Shown here in pieces: positions 56,255-59,680 of a DNA stretch of 64,000 nt. Source of the DNA: Perognathus longimembris pacificus (Eukaryota; Chordata; Mammalia; Rodentia; Heteromyidae); the NCBI RefSeq assembly GCF_023159225.1, contig NC_063166.1, positions 78,455,785-78,519,784 of the forward strand, written 5' to 3'. A model generated the notes under the pieces. The model did no database searches. It worked only from the letters and a program-made list of their open reading frames with translations, and had not been told where the DNA came from. The position numbers and the translations under genes were made by a program. Numbering within the stretch: position 1 is the stretch's first letter; each line of letters begins with the position of its first letter.

Positions 56255-57590
56255 TATAACTGTGAGAGGAAGAGATGAGGAGAGCCAGCCAGCCAGCCAG
56301 CCCGGCCTCGTTCTCACAGACCTTTCCAGAAGGGTCCCCGGGCCAAAGGGCTCTCAGAGCCCGGCGCTCCCCTCCCCCGGGCGCCCCGCGCCCCTGGAGC
56401 GGCGACCCGCGACCTCACGGCTGCCCCTCAACACCCCGAGGCCACCGCGGCCCCGAGGACCCCGGGGTCCCTCTCCGTCCCCCCGCGATGGCTCTGGGGT
56501 CCCGGGACCAGCCCTTCCTGAAGCAGGATTTAGACTTCCTGGAGCCGAGGAGGGAGTAAATGAGAACCCAGCGGGAGGCGCGGAGATTAAAGCCCCGGGT
56601 CCCCGCCTCCACCCCGGCTCTGACCCCGGCTCCCCCTCCCTCCACCCCAGACCCCTTCTCCCACTTCCTAGGGGCGAAGGGAGGCGGCCCTTCCTCCTCC
56701 TCCTCCTCCTCCTCCTCCTCACTGGAGAAAGGCAGCCCGGGCCCCAGCTGCGACGCCCGCGAGTTCAAGGCCCACTCCCCACACTTAACCCGCTGTGCCA
56801 CCGGGGGCAACTCGCCCCAGGAAAGAAGAGGGGGGCCTCCTCCCTACCCCGAGGCCCCCCAGCACGGGTCCACCGTGCTAGACGGGGCCCCACGGGCAGG
56901 CCACTCATCACGGTACAAAGTCGGCAACTTGGAGATGGGGAGACGAACGGGGAGCCCCGGACCGGCGAGTCCTGGGGGGGGAGAGGGGGGACGAGCGGAG
57001 AACCCCGGAGAGCGAGTCCTGGAGAGGCAGGGAGGACGTTCGGGGAGCCCCGGACCGGCGAGCCCGGAGCTCCAGCCGGAGGGGTGCGGGTGCCCCCCGG
57101 GTGGGCCAGCGCGGCCCTCCGGGATGTCCTCCGGGCCGCGGCTCCGGGGAGGTCGGGGCGCTTGGAGAAGTTGCTCCCGGGGAGCGCCGCGGGGCCCCGC
57201 GCCCGGGCCTCCGGAGTAAGTCAATTCACAAGTGTTTGAAGGGCGGCGGGGGGCGAGCGGGAGACAAAAGGGCAGCGCGAGGGGCGCCGAGGGCGGGAGC
57301 CCGGGAGCCGGGCCGGCCGGGCGCCGCGCGGGGAGCGGGGCCGCGGCCACAGGTGGCGGGCGGGCGGGCGGGCGGGCGCTCACCGACTGCAGGAAGCGCA
57401 GGGTGCCCACGTAGTCCCGCTCGGTGCCCAGGATCTCGTTGAGGACGCACAGGCGGAGGCGCAGCTGGCGCTCGGACTCGCGGGCGGCCGCGCTGGGGCC
57501 GGAGGCGGGGGCCGCGGCGCCGGGCCCGCGGGGGTCGGGGTGGGCGCCGTCCCCGCTGGGGTCGCCGCCGGTGGCGCCGGGCTCCTCCAT
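2698..57590 (-). CDS. PREX1: P-Rex1, PIP3-dependent Rac exchanger 1 (5' part, exons 1-10)
   Basis: P-Rex1 is a cytosolic and membrane-recruited exchange factor that loads GTP on Rac-family GTPases when PIP3 and G-beta-gamma are both present. It drives neutrophil migration, ROS production and neurite or lamellipodial dynamics. Exon coordinates (minus strand) are 57590-57384, 27263-27192, 25262-25140, 20116-20012, 14475-14374, 9126-8965, 7142-7009, 5697-5579, 4841-4692 and 2842-2698. They join in frame to 1319 nt (439 codons plus 2 nt). Predicted layout: low-complexity N-terminus 1-38, DH about 42-236, PH about 265-385, start of DEP1 from about 410. By alignment from memory to the human protein, which is 4 residues longer at the N-terminus, the catalytic DH residues E52 and N234 (human E56, N238) and PIP3-contact PH residues K276, R285 and K364 (human K280, R289, K368) are all present. 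The C-terminal three quarters lies outside the window. The paralogue PREX2 is the main alternative, but the N-terminus and exon sequences match PREX1 closely. Confidence 0.96.
3552..3598. repeat. GT-rich microsatellite
   Basis: An imperfect GT/GC tract abutting the tail of the SINE at 3600, as is common for SINE ends. Confidence 0.85.
3600..3812 (-). mobile_element. B1-like/Geo SINE, antisense copy
   Basis: The minus-strand signature CTAGCACTCTACCACTGGAG is followed by the B1-like half. A GT tract abuts its tail. Confidence 0.8.
4692..4841 (-). CDS. PREX1: PREX1 exon 9: PH domain C-terminal helix
   Basis: This is a 150 nt exon that completes A342, codes D343-E391 and ends with one base of S392. 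The acceptor is CCCCTGCCAG; the donor A|GTGAGT is chosen because it alone joins in frame to exon 10. It contains [20 protein letters not shown], then [20 protein letters not shown] and [10 protein letters not shown]364 in NKW (human K368) is the third phosphoinositide contact. The tryptophan in KQKWLDAI is the invariant Trp of the PH C-terminal helix. Confidence 0.96.
4842..5578 (-). other. PREX1: PREX1 intron 8
   Basis: This short intron has a left-half SINE (5055-5160) and a degraded minus-strand SINE-like piece at about 5415-5508. The middle (5270-5410) is unusually A+T-rich for this locus. Confidence 0.85.
5055..5160 (+). mobile_element. SINE left half only (B1-like)
   Basis: GCTGAGCACTGGTGGCTCAC to TGTGAGACTCCTAG. 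The right monomer is missing. Confidence 0.75.
5579..5697 (-). CDS. PREX1: PREX1 exon 8: PH domain, polybasic loop
   Basis: This is a 119 nt exon that completes R302, codes residues 303-341 ([20 protein letters not shown], then [19 protein letters not shown]) and ends with one base of A342. The acceptor is GTCTTTCAG and the donor GTGGGC. The Lys/Arg/Ser-rich KKSTKRTKS segment is the membrane-facing loop of the P-Rex1 PH domain. By recall it is identical to human throughout. The split codons at both ends (AG|G and G|CC) are restored only with the boundaries given, which supports them. Confidence 0.96.
5891..5923. repeat. CA/CG alternating microsatellite
   Basis: Alternating purine-pyrimidine tract ACGCATGCACACGCGCGCAC followed by CA repeats. 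Confidence 0.85.
6283..6328. repeat. GT microsatellite
   Basis: An imperfect GTGTGC tract in intron 7. Confidence 0.85.
7009..7142 (-). CDS. PREX1: PREX1 exon 7: PH domain N-terminal half
   Basis: This is a 134 nt exon coding residues 258-301 plus two bases of codon 302; it runs from phase 0 to a split codon AG|G. The acceptor is CTGCCCAG and the donor GTGAGG. It covers [20 protein letters not shown], then [20 protein letters not shown] and KRKS. K276 and R285 correspond to human K280 and R289, which bind the PIP3 headgroup, and both are conserved. The basic KRKSR run begins the polybasic loop that helps hold the PH domain at anionic membrane. Confidence 0.96.
7408..7487 (-). mobile_element. 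B1-like fragment
   Basis: Contains CCCAGGCTGGCCTTGAACTC, the diagnostic antisense B1/Alu word. Confidence 0.6.
7976..8062 (+). mobile_element. ID-like monomer, diverged
   Basis: GGGCTGGAGGCGCGCGTGGC to CAAACCCCAGCAC; a tRNA-Ala-like outline with many changes. Confidence 0.55.
8440..8655 (+). mobile_element. B1-like/Geo dimeric SINE
   Basis: The left half is shortened; the right half GTGGCTCAAGTGGTAGAGCA is intact. Confidence 0.75.
8705..8815 (+). mobile_element. ID-like monomer with TTTG-rich tail
   Basis: GGGCTAGAGGTGCGGCTCGG to GAGTTCAAATCTCAGTAC, then a TTTG/T tract. The tail is T-rich rather than A-rich, so a second element may abut here. Confidence 0.6.
8965..9126 (-). CDS. PREX1: PREX1 exon 6: DH C-terminal helix and DH-PH linker
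   Basis: This is a 162 nt, phase 0-0 exon coding residues 204-257 ([20 protein letters not shown] to [11 protein letters not shown]). The acceptor is CTGCACAG and the donor GTACGC. N234 within [10 protein letters not shown] (human N238) is the second catalytic DH residue used in GEF-dead mutants; it is intact. The long helix [18 protein letters not shown] leads from the DH to the PH domain. Changes from human by recall: S to G in VQGAL and S to A in VCANIN. Confidence 0.96.
9281..9472 (-). mobile_element. Diverged antisense SINE
   Basis: Contains antisense tRNA-like GCGCTCTACTCCCTGAGCCA and a B1-like end. Confidence 0.55.
11155..11425 (+). mobile_element. L1M-type LINE-1 3' end fragment
   Basis: CACACAGTGGAATACTAATT, CAGCCATGAAAAGGAGCACA, GGGTTTTC-like and ATCTACTGTGGTGATCGTTG follow the order of the old mammalian L1M 3' UTR, ending in a T/A run. 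No ORF2 remains. Confidence 0.65.
12645..12770 (-). mobile_element. MIR fragment, antisense
   Basis: GAGAAACTGAGGCAGGAGG and GCTCAAAGTCACACAGCCGG. Confidence 0.65.
13020..14125 (+). mobile_element. LTR-like element (putative solo LTR of an endogenous retrovirus), bounds approximate
   Basis: The order of parts resembles U3-R-U5. A tandem array of about 70 bp units with CCAAT boxes (13249-13475) is followed by an AT-rich TTTAAAAA stretch (13498), a YY1-type AAGATGGCGGC (13745-13755), a poly(A)-signal-like AATTAAA (13941) and a GC/CT-rich tail ending near ACAACACCACACAACACA (14104-14121). No gag/pol/env-like reading frame is seen, so if it is retroviral it is a solo LTR. I could not fix TG...CA ends or a target duplication. 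Non-LTR origin, such as an old local array, remains possible. It reads plus strand, antisense to PREX1. Confidence 0.45.
13249..13475 (+). repeat. About 70 bp tandem array, 3 copies plus a partial, enhancer-like
   Basis: Copies begin with GCCAAT at 13249, 13320, 13392 and (partial) 13461, giving periods of 71, 72 and 69. Each full unit carries GCCAATnAGAAC (NF-Y type), a GTCrTTGGAC core and GGAATGTACAA, which contains the TEAD-type GGAATGT. Each ends ...TCTCA. The units are about 80-90% alike by eye. Confidence 0.85.
14374..14475 (-). CDS. PREX1: PREX1 exon 5: DH domain core (conserved region 3)
   Basis: This is a 102 nt, phase 0-0 exon coding residues 170-203, [20 protein letters not shown] then [14 protein letters not shown]. 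It has a GTCCCCGCAG acceptor and a GTGAGG donor. [13 protein letters not shown] is the hallmark DH conserved region 3 that forms much of the GTPase-binding surface. By recall it is identical to human over the whole exon, fitting the strongest constraint in the domain. An LTR-like element ends about 250 bp downstream in gene sense, in intron 5. Confidence 0.97.
14476..20011 (-). other. PREX1: PREX1 intron 4
   Basis: This is mostly unique sequence and strikingly free of young SINEs. It has a CpG-rich patch at about 15700-16040, G runs near 16395 and 17142, a degenerate GAATGA-type array (17600-17850) and an old repeat resembling an L1M or MLT element at about 18850-19140. No coding exon is seen. 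Confidence 0.8.
17600..17850. repeat. Degenerate GAATGA-type array
   Basis: Many GAATGAGTGAA-like words and variants over about 250 bp. A decayed TGAA/TGAG tetranucleotide satellite. Confidence 0.8.
20012..20116 (-). CDS. PREX1: PREX1 exon 4: DH domain
   Basis: This is a 105 nt, phase 0-0 exon coding residues 135-169 ([20 protein letters not shown] to ARAFLL). It has a TCTCTTGCAG acceptor and a GTGAGT donor. It carries the [11 protein letters not shown] helix typical of DH domains of this family. One substitution against human is visible from memory (TVRAF to TARAF). Confidence 0.96.
20330..20412 (+). mobile_element. MIR fragment
   Basis: TAGCTGTGAACCTGGGCGCG and TAAGCCTCAGTGTCCCCGAT. Confidence 0.55.
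21462..21483. repeat. Short GCC trinucleotide run
   Basis: Five GCC units, then GCA GCC, in intron 3. Confidence 0.8.
22314..22536 (-). mobile_element. B1-like/Geo SINE, antisense
   Basis: CTGGGGCTTGAACTCAGGAC through AGGCTAGTGCTCTACCAATT to the B1-like end; preceded by a GT tract. Confidence 0.8.
23690..23780 (+). mobile_element. MIR fragment
   Basis: GCCGTCACTTAACCTCTGCA, then CTCGTCTGTGAACCGGG. Confidence 0.5.
24366..24596. repeat. Paired GT and CA tracts
   Basis: GT/GC tracts at 24366-24400 and 24419-24432 and a CA/CG tract at 24547-24596. They are roughly complementary and could pair across about 150 bp. Confidence 0.75.
24601..24799 (-). mobile_element. B1-like/Geo SINE, antisense, truncated
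   Basis: The tRNA-like half is degraded; the B1-like half with CAGCCTCCTAAGTAGCTAGG is clear. Confidence 0.7.
25140..25262 (-). CDS. PREX1: PREX1 exon 3: DH domain
   Basis: This is a 123 nt, phase 0-0 exon coding residues 94-134, beginning [16 protein letters not shown] and ending [10 protein letters not shown]. The acceptor is TTCCCCCAG and the donor GTGAGT. The [16 protein letters not shown] stretch is the conserved DH region 1 signature. Compared with human from memory, the first residue is I instead of V and there is an H to R change in YCLRPEPQ; both are conservative surface-type changes. Confidence 0.96.
25556..25687 (-). mobile_element. Partial antisense SINE
   Basis: GCTCCACTTCCGGCTC, a linker, then the B1-like half. 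Confidence 0.6.
25925..26045 (+). mobile_element. L1M-type LINE-1 fragment
   Basis: GCAAACAGCCAAATGTCCAC and CACAGTGGACTACTATGCAG match the L1M 3' region order. Confidence 0.55.
26040..26078. repeat. CTAT tetranucleotide tract
   Basis: CTATCTATCTATCTTTCTAC, following an L1M fragment. Confidence 0.85.
27192..27263 (-). CDS. PREX1: PREX1 exon 2: DH domain
   Basis: This is a 72 nt, phase 0-0 exon coding residues 70-93 (AFLQRIRQ to GLTEENVK). It has a CCGCCAG acceptor and a GTAGGC donor. It continues the alpha-helical DH core (human AFLHRIRQ to [11 protein letters not shown], so H to Q and E to D changes). It is the shortest exon here and sits at the end of a 30 kb first intron, so an ORF scan would miss it; the conserved peptide and exact splice sites identify it. 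Confidence 0.95.
27434..27580 (+). mobile_element. Diverged SINE
   Basis: CCGGCTGCCAGTGGCTCCCA to CTCAAGCACAAACGCTCAGG; a mutated B1-like/Geo outline. Confidence 0.5.
27805..27890 (+). mobile_element. ID-like monomer
   Basis: GAGGCCTGGCTCAGGCGGTG to GGTTCAGTCCCGAGCACGG. Confidence 0.55.
28875..29030 (+). mobile_element. Diverged SINE
   Basis: ACGGCTCACGCCCGTCATGC, then a tRNA-like half with GACACGGCTCAAGCCGTGGA. Confidence 0.5.
29061..29301 (+). mobile_element. B1-like/Geo dimeric SINE, full length
   Basis: Both halves are complete and end in an A-rich tail (CAAAACCAAACAAAAAAAAC). Confidence 0.85.
30670..30872 (+). mobile_element. B1-like/Geo SINE, 5' truncated
   Basis: GGCTGAGATCCGAGGACAGA to CCCCCGTACTGG, followed by a CA tract. 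Confidence 0.7.
30877..30919. repeat. CA microsatellite between two SINEs
   Basis: A CG-start then CA tract, probably grown from the A-rich tail of the SINE ending at about 30872. The next SINE begins at 30921. Confidence 0.88.
30921..31152 (+). mobile_element. B1-like/Geo dimeric SINE
   Basis: GTACTGGTGGCTCGCACCTG to CAAGCTCAAGACCCACG; both halves are clear. Confidence 0.82.
32104..32431. repeat. 82 bp tandem repeat, 4 copies with dimeric pattern
   Basis: Copies start at 32104, 32186, 32268 and 32350, each exactly 82 bp, beginning CACAGGCTTrGCCTATAGGC. Copies 1 and 3 share GCTTAGCC and GCGCCGAT; copies 2 and 4 share GCTTGGCC and GCACCGAT. This suggests a 164 bp dimer that was itself duplicated. 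Confidence 0.95.
33636..33862. repeat. Degenerate GATA/GATG array
   Basis: Imperfect GATG, GATA and GACA words over about 225 bp. Confidence 0.85.
34578..34927. repeat. GGAT array with GGAC/AGAT variants
   Basis: A perfect GGAT run (about 34583-34627) merges into GGATGGACAGAT-type higher-order units to about 34927. The Cys/His/Pro and 'MDRWMDGQ' frames are artefacts. Confidence 0.93.
35060..35330. promoter_or_regulatory. CpG-rich patch in intron 1
   Basis: Dense CpG (CCGGCCGCCGGGCCGCCGCC and neighbours) begins about 130 bp after the GGAT array and stops before a SINE. It may be an intragenic CpG island or only local GC bias. Confidence 0.4.
35446..35642 (-). mobile_element. B1-like/Geo SINE, antisense
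   Basis: CCTGGGCGCTGTCCCCGAGC to CATGGCAGGCATGAGCCACG. Confidence 0.72.
37835..37990 (+). mobile_element. Diverged SINE
   Basis: AGTTCAAAGCC, CCCATCTCCCATGAACTACC and GAGCTGTGGCTCAGGT match the SINE frame; the ends are lost. Confidence 0.5.
38002..38197 (+). mobile_element. B1-like plus ID-like composite SINE
   Basis: GCCAGGACGGTAGGTCACGT (B1-like) is joined to GGGGGCATGGCTCAAGTGGT and CCTGCCTAGCAAGCG (ID-like), unlike the usual B1-like/Geo junction. Confidence 0.6.
38578..38793 (-). mobile_element. B1-like/Geo SINE, antisense
   Basis: GCTCAAGGCTAGCACTCTGC and the B1-like half CAGCCTCCCGGGTAGCTGGG. Another partial left half follows at 38810-38905. Confidence 0.8.
39246..39283. promoter_or_regulatory. 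CG alternating run with E-box and two CRE-like half-sites
   Basis: (CG)8 at 39246-39261, CACGTG at 39265-39270, then TCACGTCACGTC. This sits in a CpG-rich patch of intron 1 (39110-39480). The motif matches are exact, but function is a guess. Confidence 0.35.
39820..39915 (+). mobile_element. MIR fragment
   Basis: TGTGCCTCAGTTTCCTCACC, then GGCACTTGACGAATGCTCAA. Confidence 0.6.
40034..40066. repeat. CA microsatellite
   Basis: About 16 CA units, intron 1. Confidence 0.9.
40076..40150 (+). mobile_element. L1M-type LINE-1 fragment
   Basis: ACACTATGCAGCACGAACAA and CCTTGAAGCC recall the L1M 3' region. Short. Confidence 0.4.
41456..41671 (+). mobile_element. SINE with ID-like second half
   Basis: CTGAGGAGGCCGAGACCTGA through GGCTGGAGGTGTGGTTGACA to CCTGAGTTCAAGGTCCTG, then CA repeats. 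Confidence 0.65.
41670..41711. repeat. CA microsatellite
   Basis: About 20 CA units directly at the 3' end of the SINE at 41456. Confidence 0.9.
41775..41880 (+). mobile_element. MIR fragment
   Basis: GTGTGACTTCAGGCAGGCGA and GTGCCTCGGTTTCCCTATCT. Confidence 0.65.
42757..42784. repeat. Inverted repeat centred on an E-box
   Basis: ACTGTACAC-GT-GTGTACAGT is a perfect 9 bp palindrome around CACGTG (42766-42771). The arms extend to 13 bp with one mismatch. Confidence 0.8.
43893..44130 (+). mobile_element. B1-like plus ID-like composite SINE
   Basis: Two B1-like starts (43893 and about 44014), then GTGGCTCAAGTGGCAGAGCG and GAGTTCAAAGCCCAGC. Confidence 0.65.
44175..44303 (-). mobile_element. B1-like fragment
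   Basis: Ends TGAGTGCCGGGATTACAGGC, the antisense B1/Alu start. Confidence 0.55.
45533..45950. repeat. Purine-rich minisatellite (GGGAGGA with GAGCCTCAG anchors)
   Basis: The anchor GAGCCTCAG recurs at 45531, 45594, 45642, 45689, 45761, 45817 and 45876, at spacings of 47-72. Each is followed by (GT)CAGACACACnGGGAGG and a variable number of GGAGGGAG units. Almost all purine on the plus strand. Confidence 0.92.
46298..46400 (+). mobile_element. ID-like monomer
   Basis: GGGCCGGAGGTGTGGCTCAA to CTCCAACCCCAGAACCACC, with an AAAT tail. Confidence 0.7.
46381..46399. repeat. AAAT tract, SINE tail
   Basis: Four to five AAAT units ending the ID-like copy at 46298. Confidence 0.85.
46655..46740 (-). 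mobile_element. MIR fragment, antisense
   Basis: CAGACGGGAAACTGAGGCTC, then AGAGAAAGCCAGGC. Confidence 0.5.
47151..47463 (+). mobile_element. Two adjoining B1-like pieces plus ID-like monomer
   Basis: GGCGCTGGCGGCTCGTCC, a second start GCCAGGCGTTGTTGAGTGTG, then GGTTGGCCCACGTGGTAGGG and GAGTTCAAACCCCGATGC. Confidence 0.55.
47665..47698. repeat. GGGC tetranucleotide tract
   Basis: Eight GGGC units in a row, G-quadruplex-capable on the plus strand, within a CpG-rich patch. Confidence 0.9.
48335..48445 (+). mobile_element. MIR fragment
   Basis: CTGGGTGACTCTGGACAGGT and CCAAACCTTTCTGAGCCTGC. Confidence 0.6.
48997..49238 (+). mobile_element. B1-like/Geo dimeric SINE, full length
   Basis: GCCAGGCGCTGGCGGCTCAC to CAAGCCCCGGGACCAAAG, with a purine-rich tail. 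Confidence 0.87.
50353..50565 (+). mobile_element. B1-like/Geo dimeric SINE
   Basis: AGCCAGGCACTGGTGCCTCA to CCCTGAGTTCCTGCC, followed by a GGAA tract. Confidence 0.82.
50566..50640. repeat. GGAA/GGGA purine tract
   Basis: A purine-rich GGAAGGAAGG tract following the SINE at 50353. Confidence 0.85.
51318..51392 (+). mobile_element. ID-like monomer
   Basis: GGGGCTGGGCATCAAGCGGT to CCCTGAATGCAAACCTCAG. Confidence 0.6.
53505..53620 (+). mobile_element. MIR fragment
   Basis: GGCTGTGTGATCCTGGGAAA, CTCAGCCTCTGTGTTTG, then CTGTAAAATGCAACAGCA. Confidence 0.6.
53671..53893 (-). mobile_element. B1-like/Geo SINE, antisense
   Basis: AGGGCTGGGGCTTGAACCCC to GAGAGCCACCAGTGCCCAAC. Confidence 0.8.
54371..54609 (-). 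mobile_element. B1-like/Geo SINE, antisense
   Basis: CTGGGGTTTGAACTCAGGGC to GTGAGCCACCAGTGCCAGGC. Confidence 0.83.
56223..56253. repeat. CA microsatellite
   Basis: About 15 CA units, 1.3 kb downstream of exon 1 in gene sense. Confidence 0.9.
56692..56720. repeat. TCC trinucleotide tract
   Basis: About nine TCC units near the CpG island edge. Confidence 0.9.
57356..57378. repeat. GGGC tract adjoining the exon 1 splice donor
   Basis: Five to six GGGC units on the plus strand end 5 bases from the donor GT (57383-57382). In the pre-mRNA this is a GCCC repeat directly after GTGAGC. Confidence 0.9.
57384..57590 (-). CDS. PREX1: PREX1 exon 1: start codon, N-terminus and first DH helix
   Basis: This exon codes residues 1-69, ends in phase 0 (TCG, then donor GTGAGC) and opens with [13 protein letters not shown]. 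The first 38 residues are a Gly/Pro/Ala-rich, probably disordered tail. From [19 protein letters not shown] onward it is the first helix of the DH domain, where E52 (human E56) is the Rac-contacting catalytic glutamate. The start is well supported. The context around the ATG has A at -3 and G at +4, and an in-frame TGA lies 19 codons upstream (57647-57645) with no ATG between. The N-terminus is 4 residues shorter than human by my recall, all within the low-complexity tail. The exon lies inside the CpG island, so codons are extremely GC-rich. Confidence 0.97.
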
Positions 57591-57800
57591 CGTAGCGCGG
57601 CCGCGGGGCGCCGGCTGTTCCCGCGCGCAAGTCGCGCTGGCGGCTCAGGCGTCCCGGCGCCGCATCCCGGACCCGGCGCGCCGGCGGCCGGTGACCGCGG
57701 GCCGCGCGGGGCGGGGGCGGGGCGCGCGGGGCGGGGGCGGGGCCGGGCGCCGCGCGGGCGGGGCGGGGCGGCCCGGAGCGCGCCGGGTGCGCGGATCGCC
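57591..57800 (-). promoter_or_regulatory. PREX1: PREX1 5' UTR and proximal GC-box promoter (inferred)
   Basis: Immediately upstream of the ATG the DNA is almost pure G+C. It holds a run of GC boxes (repeats of GGGGCGGGGC) at about 57708-57770, 120-180 bp upstream of the start codon. I see no TATA box in the 200 bp upstream. A TATA-less, Sp1/KLF-driven housekeeping-like promoter with dispersed start sites is the natural reading; human PREX1 transcription has also been linked to Sp1 and HDACs in published work. The exact transcription start cannot be read from sequence. Confidence 0.6.
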
Positions 57801-59437
57801 GCCCCCGCCGCCAGGGAGCGTCTGCCAAGTGCCACGCCGCGCTCGCGCCGCACCGCAGCGCCACGCGCCCCCGGGGCCTCGGGGAGCGGCGCCGCGCGCC
57901 CCGCACCTCCGTCGTCAGCTCGGCGGGGCGCGGGCGGGAACCCCCCGGAAGCAGACGCGGGGCCTGCGGAGGCCGTGCGGCGTGCGCGGGGCGCGCCCCA
58001 ACTCCGTACCCGGACGCGTGGCGGCCACTCCCCCCCCCCGCCACGCGCGACTCCGCCAGACAGACACCACGCAGGGCCGGCAGCGCGGGGAAGACCGAGG
58101 CGGGCGCTGCCCACTCCCCGGGTCCCAGGCCCTTGGATGCCCCGGGGCCCGCCGCGACCTTGAGGAAGGAGCCGGCGGGGCCCGCGCTAGCTAGCCCGCG
58201 CTTCTCCCTTCTGCTGTCCGTCCCCCTTCCCCAACTTCTTTGCCCCGGGACCCTGCCTCTCCCCGAGGCCGCGCACCCTGTGCGCCCCCGCGCGCGCCCG
58301 TCCGCCACGCGCGCCCGTCCCGCTCCCCCGCGCACGCGCGCGCCTCGCTCCCGCGCGGCCCCCTCCGGGATCCGACTTGAGACGCCGGCGTGACCTTGGG
58401 GGTCCCGGAAAGCGCGGCCCGGCCCTCACCTGCCTTTGGGGCTGGAGGGAACCGGCGGAGGTGGGGGGGTGCCTCTAGGACCCTGAGCCGGGCCCTCGGG
58501 TCCGCCCACCTCCCTCCCCGGCTCAAGACTGGGTGACCTTGGCCGACGACCTTTCCACCGGGACCCTCGGGTGTGCGGGTCGGTACGGCGGGAAGAATCA
58601 CGGCGCGGGCCCGGGGTGGAGCCTGGAAAGGCGCGCGGGGCTGCCCTCTGCCCCCTCGAAGGCTCGGGTGGGCGTTCTCCTGGGGTCCCTCAGGGCTATA
58701 ACCAGGCAGGAACGACCAGGCTTGTTTATCCCCTCCCAGAGGTGAACACGAAGTGCCCTGGGGCAGGAGGAGGGCGAGAGGCTCTGCCCCCCCCCCCTTT
58801 CTTTGTGATCTGGGGTCCGGTGCTTTTGGTCCTGGCCAAGGCCAGGGGAAGGAGCCAGCCTGGCCAGGGAGTCCAGGGAGATGGCACCCGGTGAGCCACC
58901 GGTCCCTGTGTCGGGGGACTGGCCTCGCATCTCCCACTTTCTCGCCCAACAGGAAAAGGGAGCAGCTGTACTGCGTGATCCGGGTCGGGTCAGAGCATCG
59001 CCCGTGGACAGATATACAAGTGAACCCTCTGTGCCGATGCAATTCAACGTAACCCAGCTCCCACAAGAGAACACTTGGTTGAAACTTCCGGGTGTCTGCA
59101 GACCTGTCTAAGCCTCCCTTGTCTAATTTAGGAAATGAGTGAAGGTCTGGAGTTTTCAGGCCCAGGACCATTGCCACTTTGTGATAGGGGGACTGACCTA
59201 GACAGACTAGGACAGCGTCCCCAATACACACTGGGTCAGAAGCACCCCTTCCTCAATGGCGGGAACCAAAAAAATGTCCCCCAACATGGCCAGAGGACCT
59301 CTAAAAAGTGCCTGCCACCAAGGGCTGTCACACAGGTGCTCCTTCTCAGTCTGTGGCCAAAGGCCAGCTGCAGCCCCACATGCCAGATTGAGCAAGCAAG
59401 CACTGCTATACATCCTGGGCTTAAACCATAGGCCACT

Positions 59438-59680
59438 GGCTGGGCACTGCCAGCTCATGACGCCTGGCTACTCAGGAGGCTAAGATCTGAGGATCCCTGT
59501 TTGAAGCCAGTCCTCCTCTCCCCCCACAAACAGGAAAGTCCATGAGACTCTAATCAATCTCAAATAAACTACTCAGAACAGGCACTGTGACTCGAGTGGT
59601 AGAGTGCTACCCTTGAGCACCAAAGCTCAGGGACAGTGCTTAGGCCCTGAGTTCAAGTCCCAGGACTAGCAAAATAAATA
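59438..59680 (+). mobile_element. B1-like/Geo dimeric SINE
   Basis: GCTGGGCACTGCCAGCTCAT to GTTCAAGTCCCAGGACTAGC, with an AAAATAAATA tail; upstream of PREX1. Confidence 0.84.

Larger units (their letters stand above)
27264..57383 (-). other. PREX1: PREX1 intron 1 (30.1 kb)
   Basis: This very long first intron separates the CpG-island exon from exon 2. It holds most SINEs of the window, four sizeable tandem arrays (32104-32431, 33636-33862, 34578-34927, 45533-45950), several CA tracts and CpG-rich patches (27900-28170, 35060-35330, 39110-39480, 47520-47700). I examined stretches of more than 300 bases between these and recognised no coding or RNA gene. Long first introns commonly carry enhancers, but none can be proved from sequence. 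Confidence 0.8.
56850..58650. promoter_or_regulatory. CpG island around PREX1 exon 1
   Basis: CpG dinucleotides are very dense through this stretch, compared with the CA/TG-rich intron and flank on both sides. The densest part is about 57190-58400. It covers exon 1, the 5' UTR and about 1 kb upstream. Bounds are by eye; a CpG observed/expected calculation would set them. Confidence 0.8.

Noticed and set aside
2698..57590. PREX2 instead of PREX1
   Set aside because: The acidic/Pro/Ala-rich start, [10 protein letters not shown] and KKSTKRTKS segments match PREX1 as I know it; PREX2 differs in the N-terminus.
57226..58335. 369-codon open frame on the minus strand in the CpG island
   Set aside because: It overlaps exon 1 in another frame, is made of Arg/Ala/Pro/Gly runs and exists because stop codons are rare in very GC-rich DNA.
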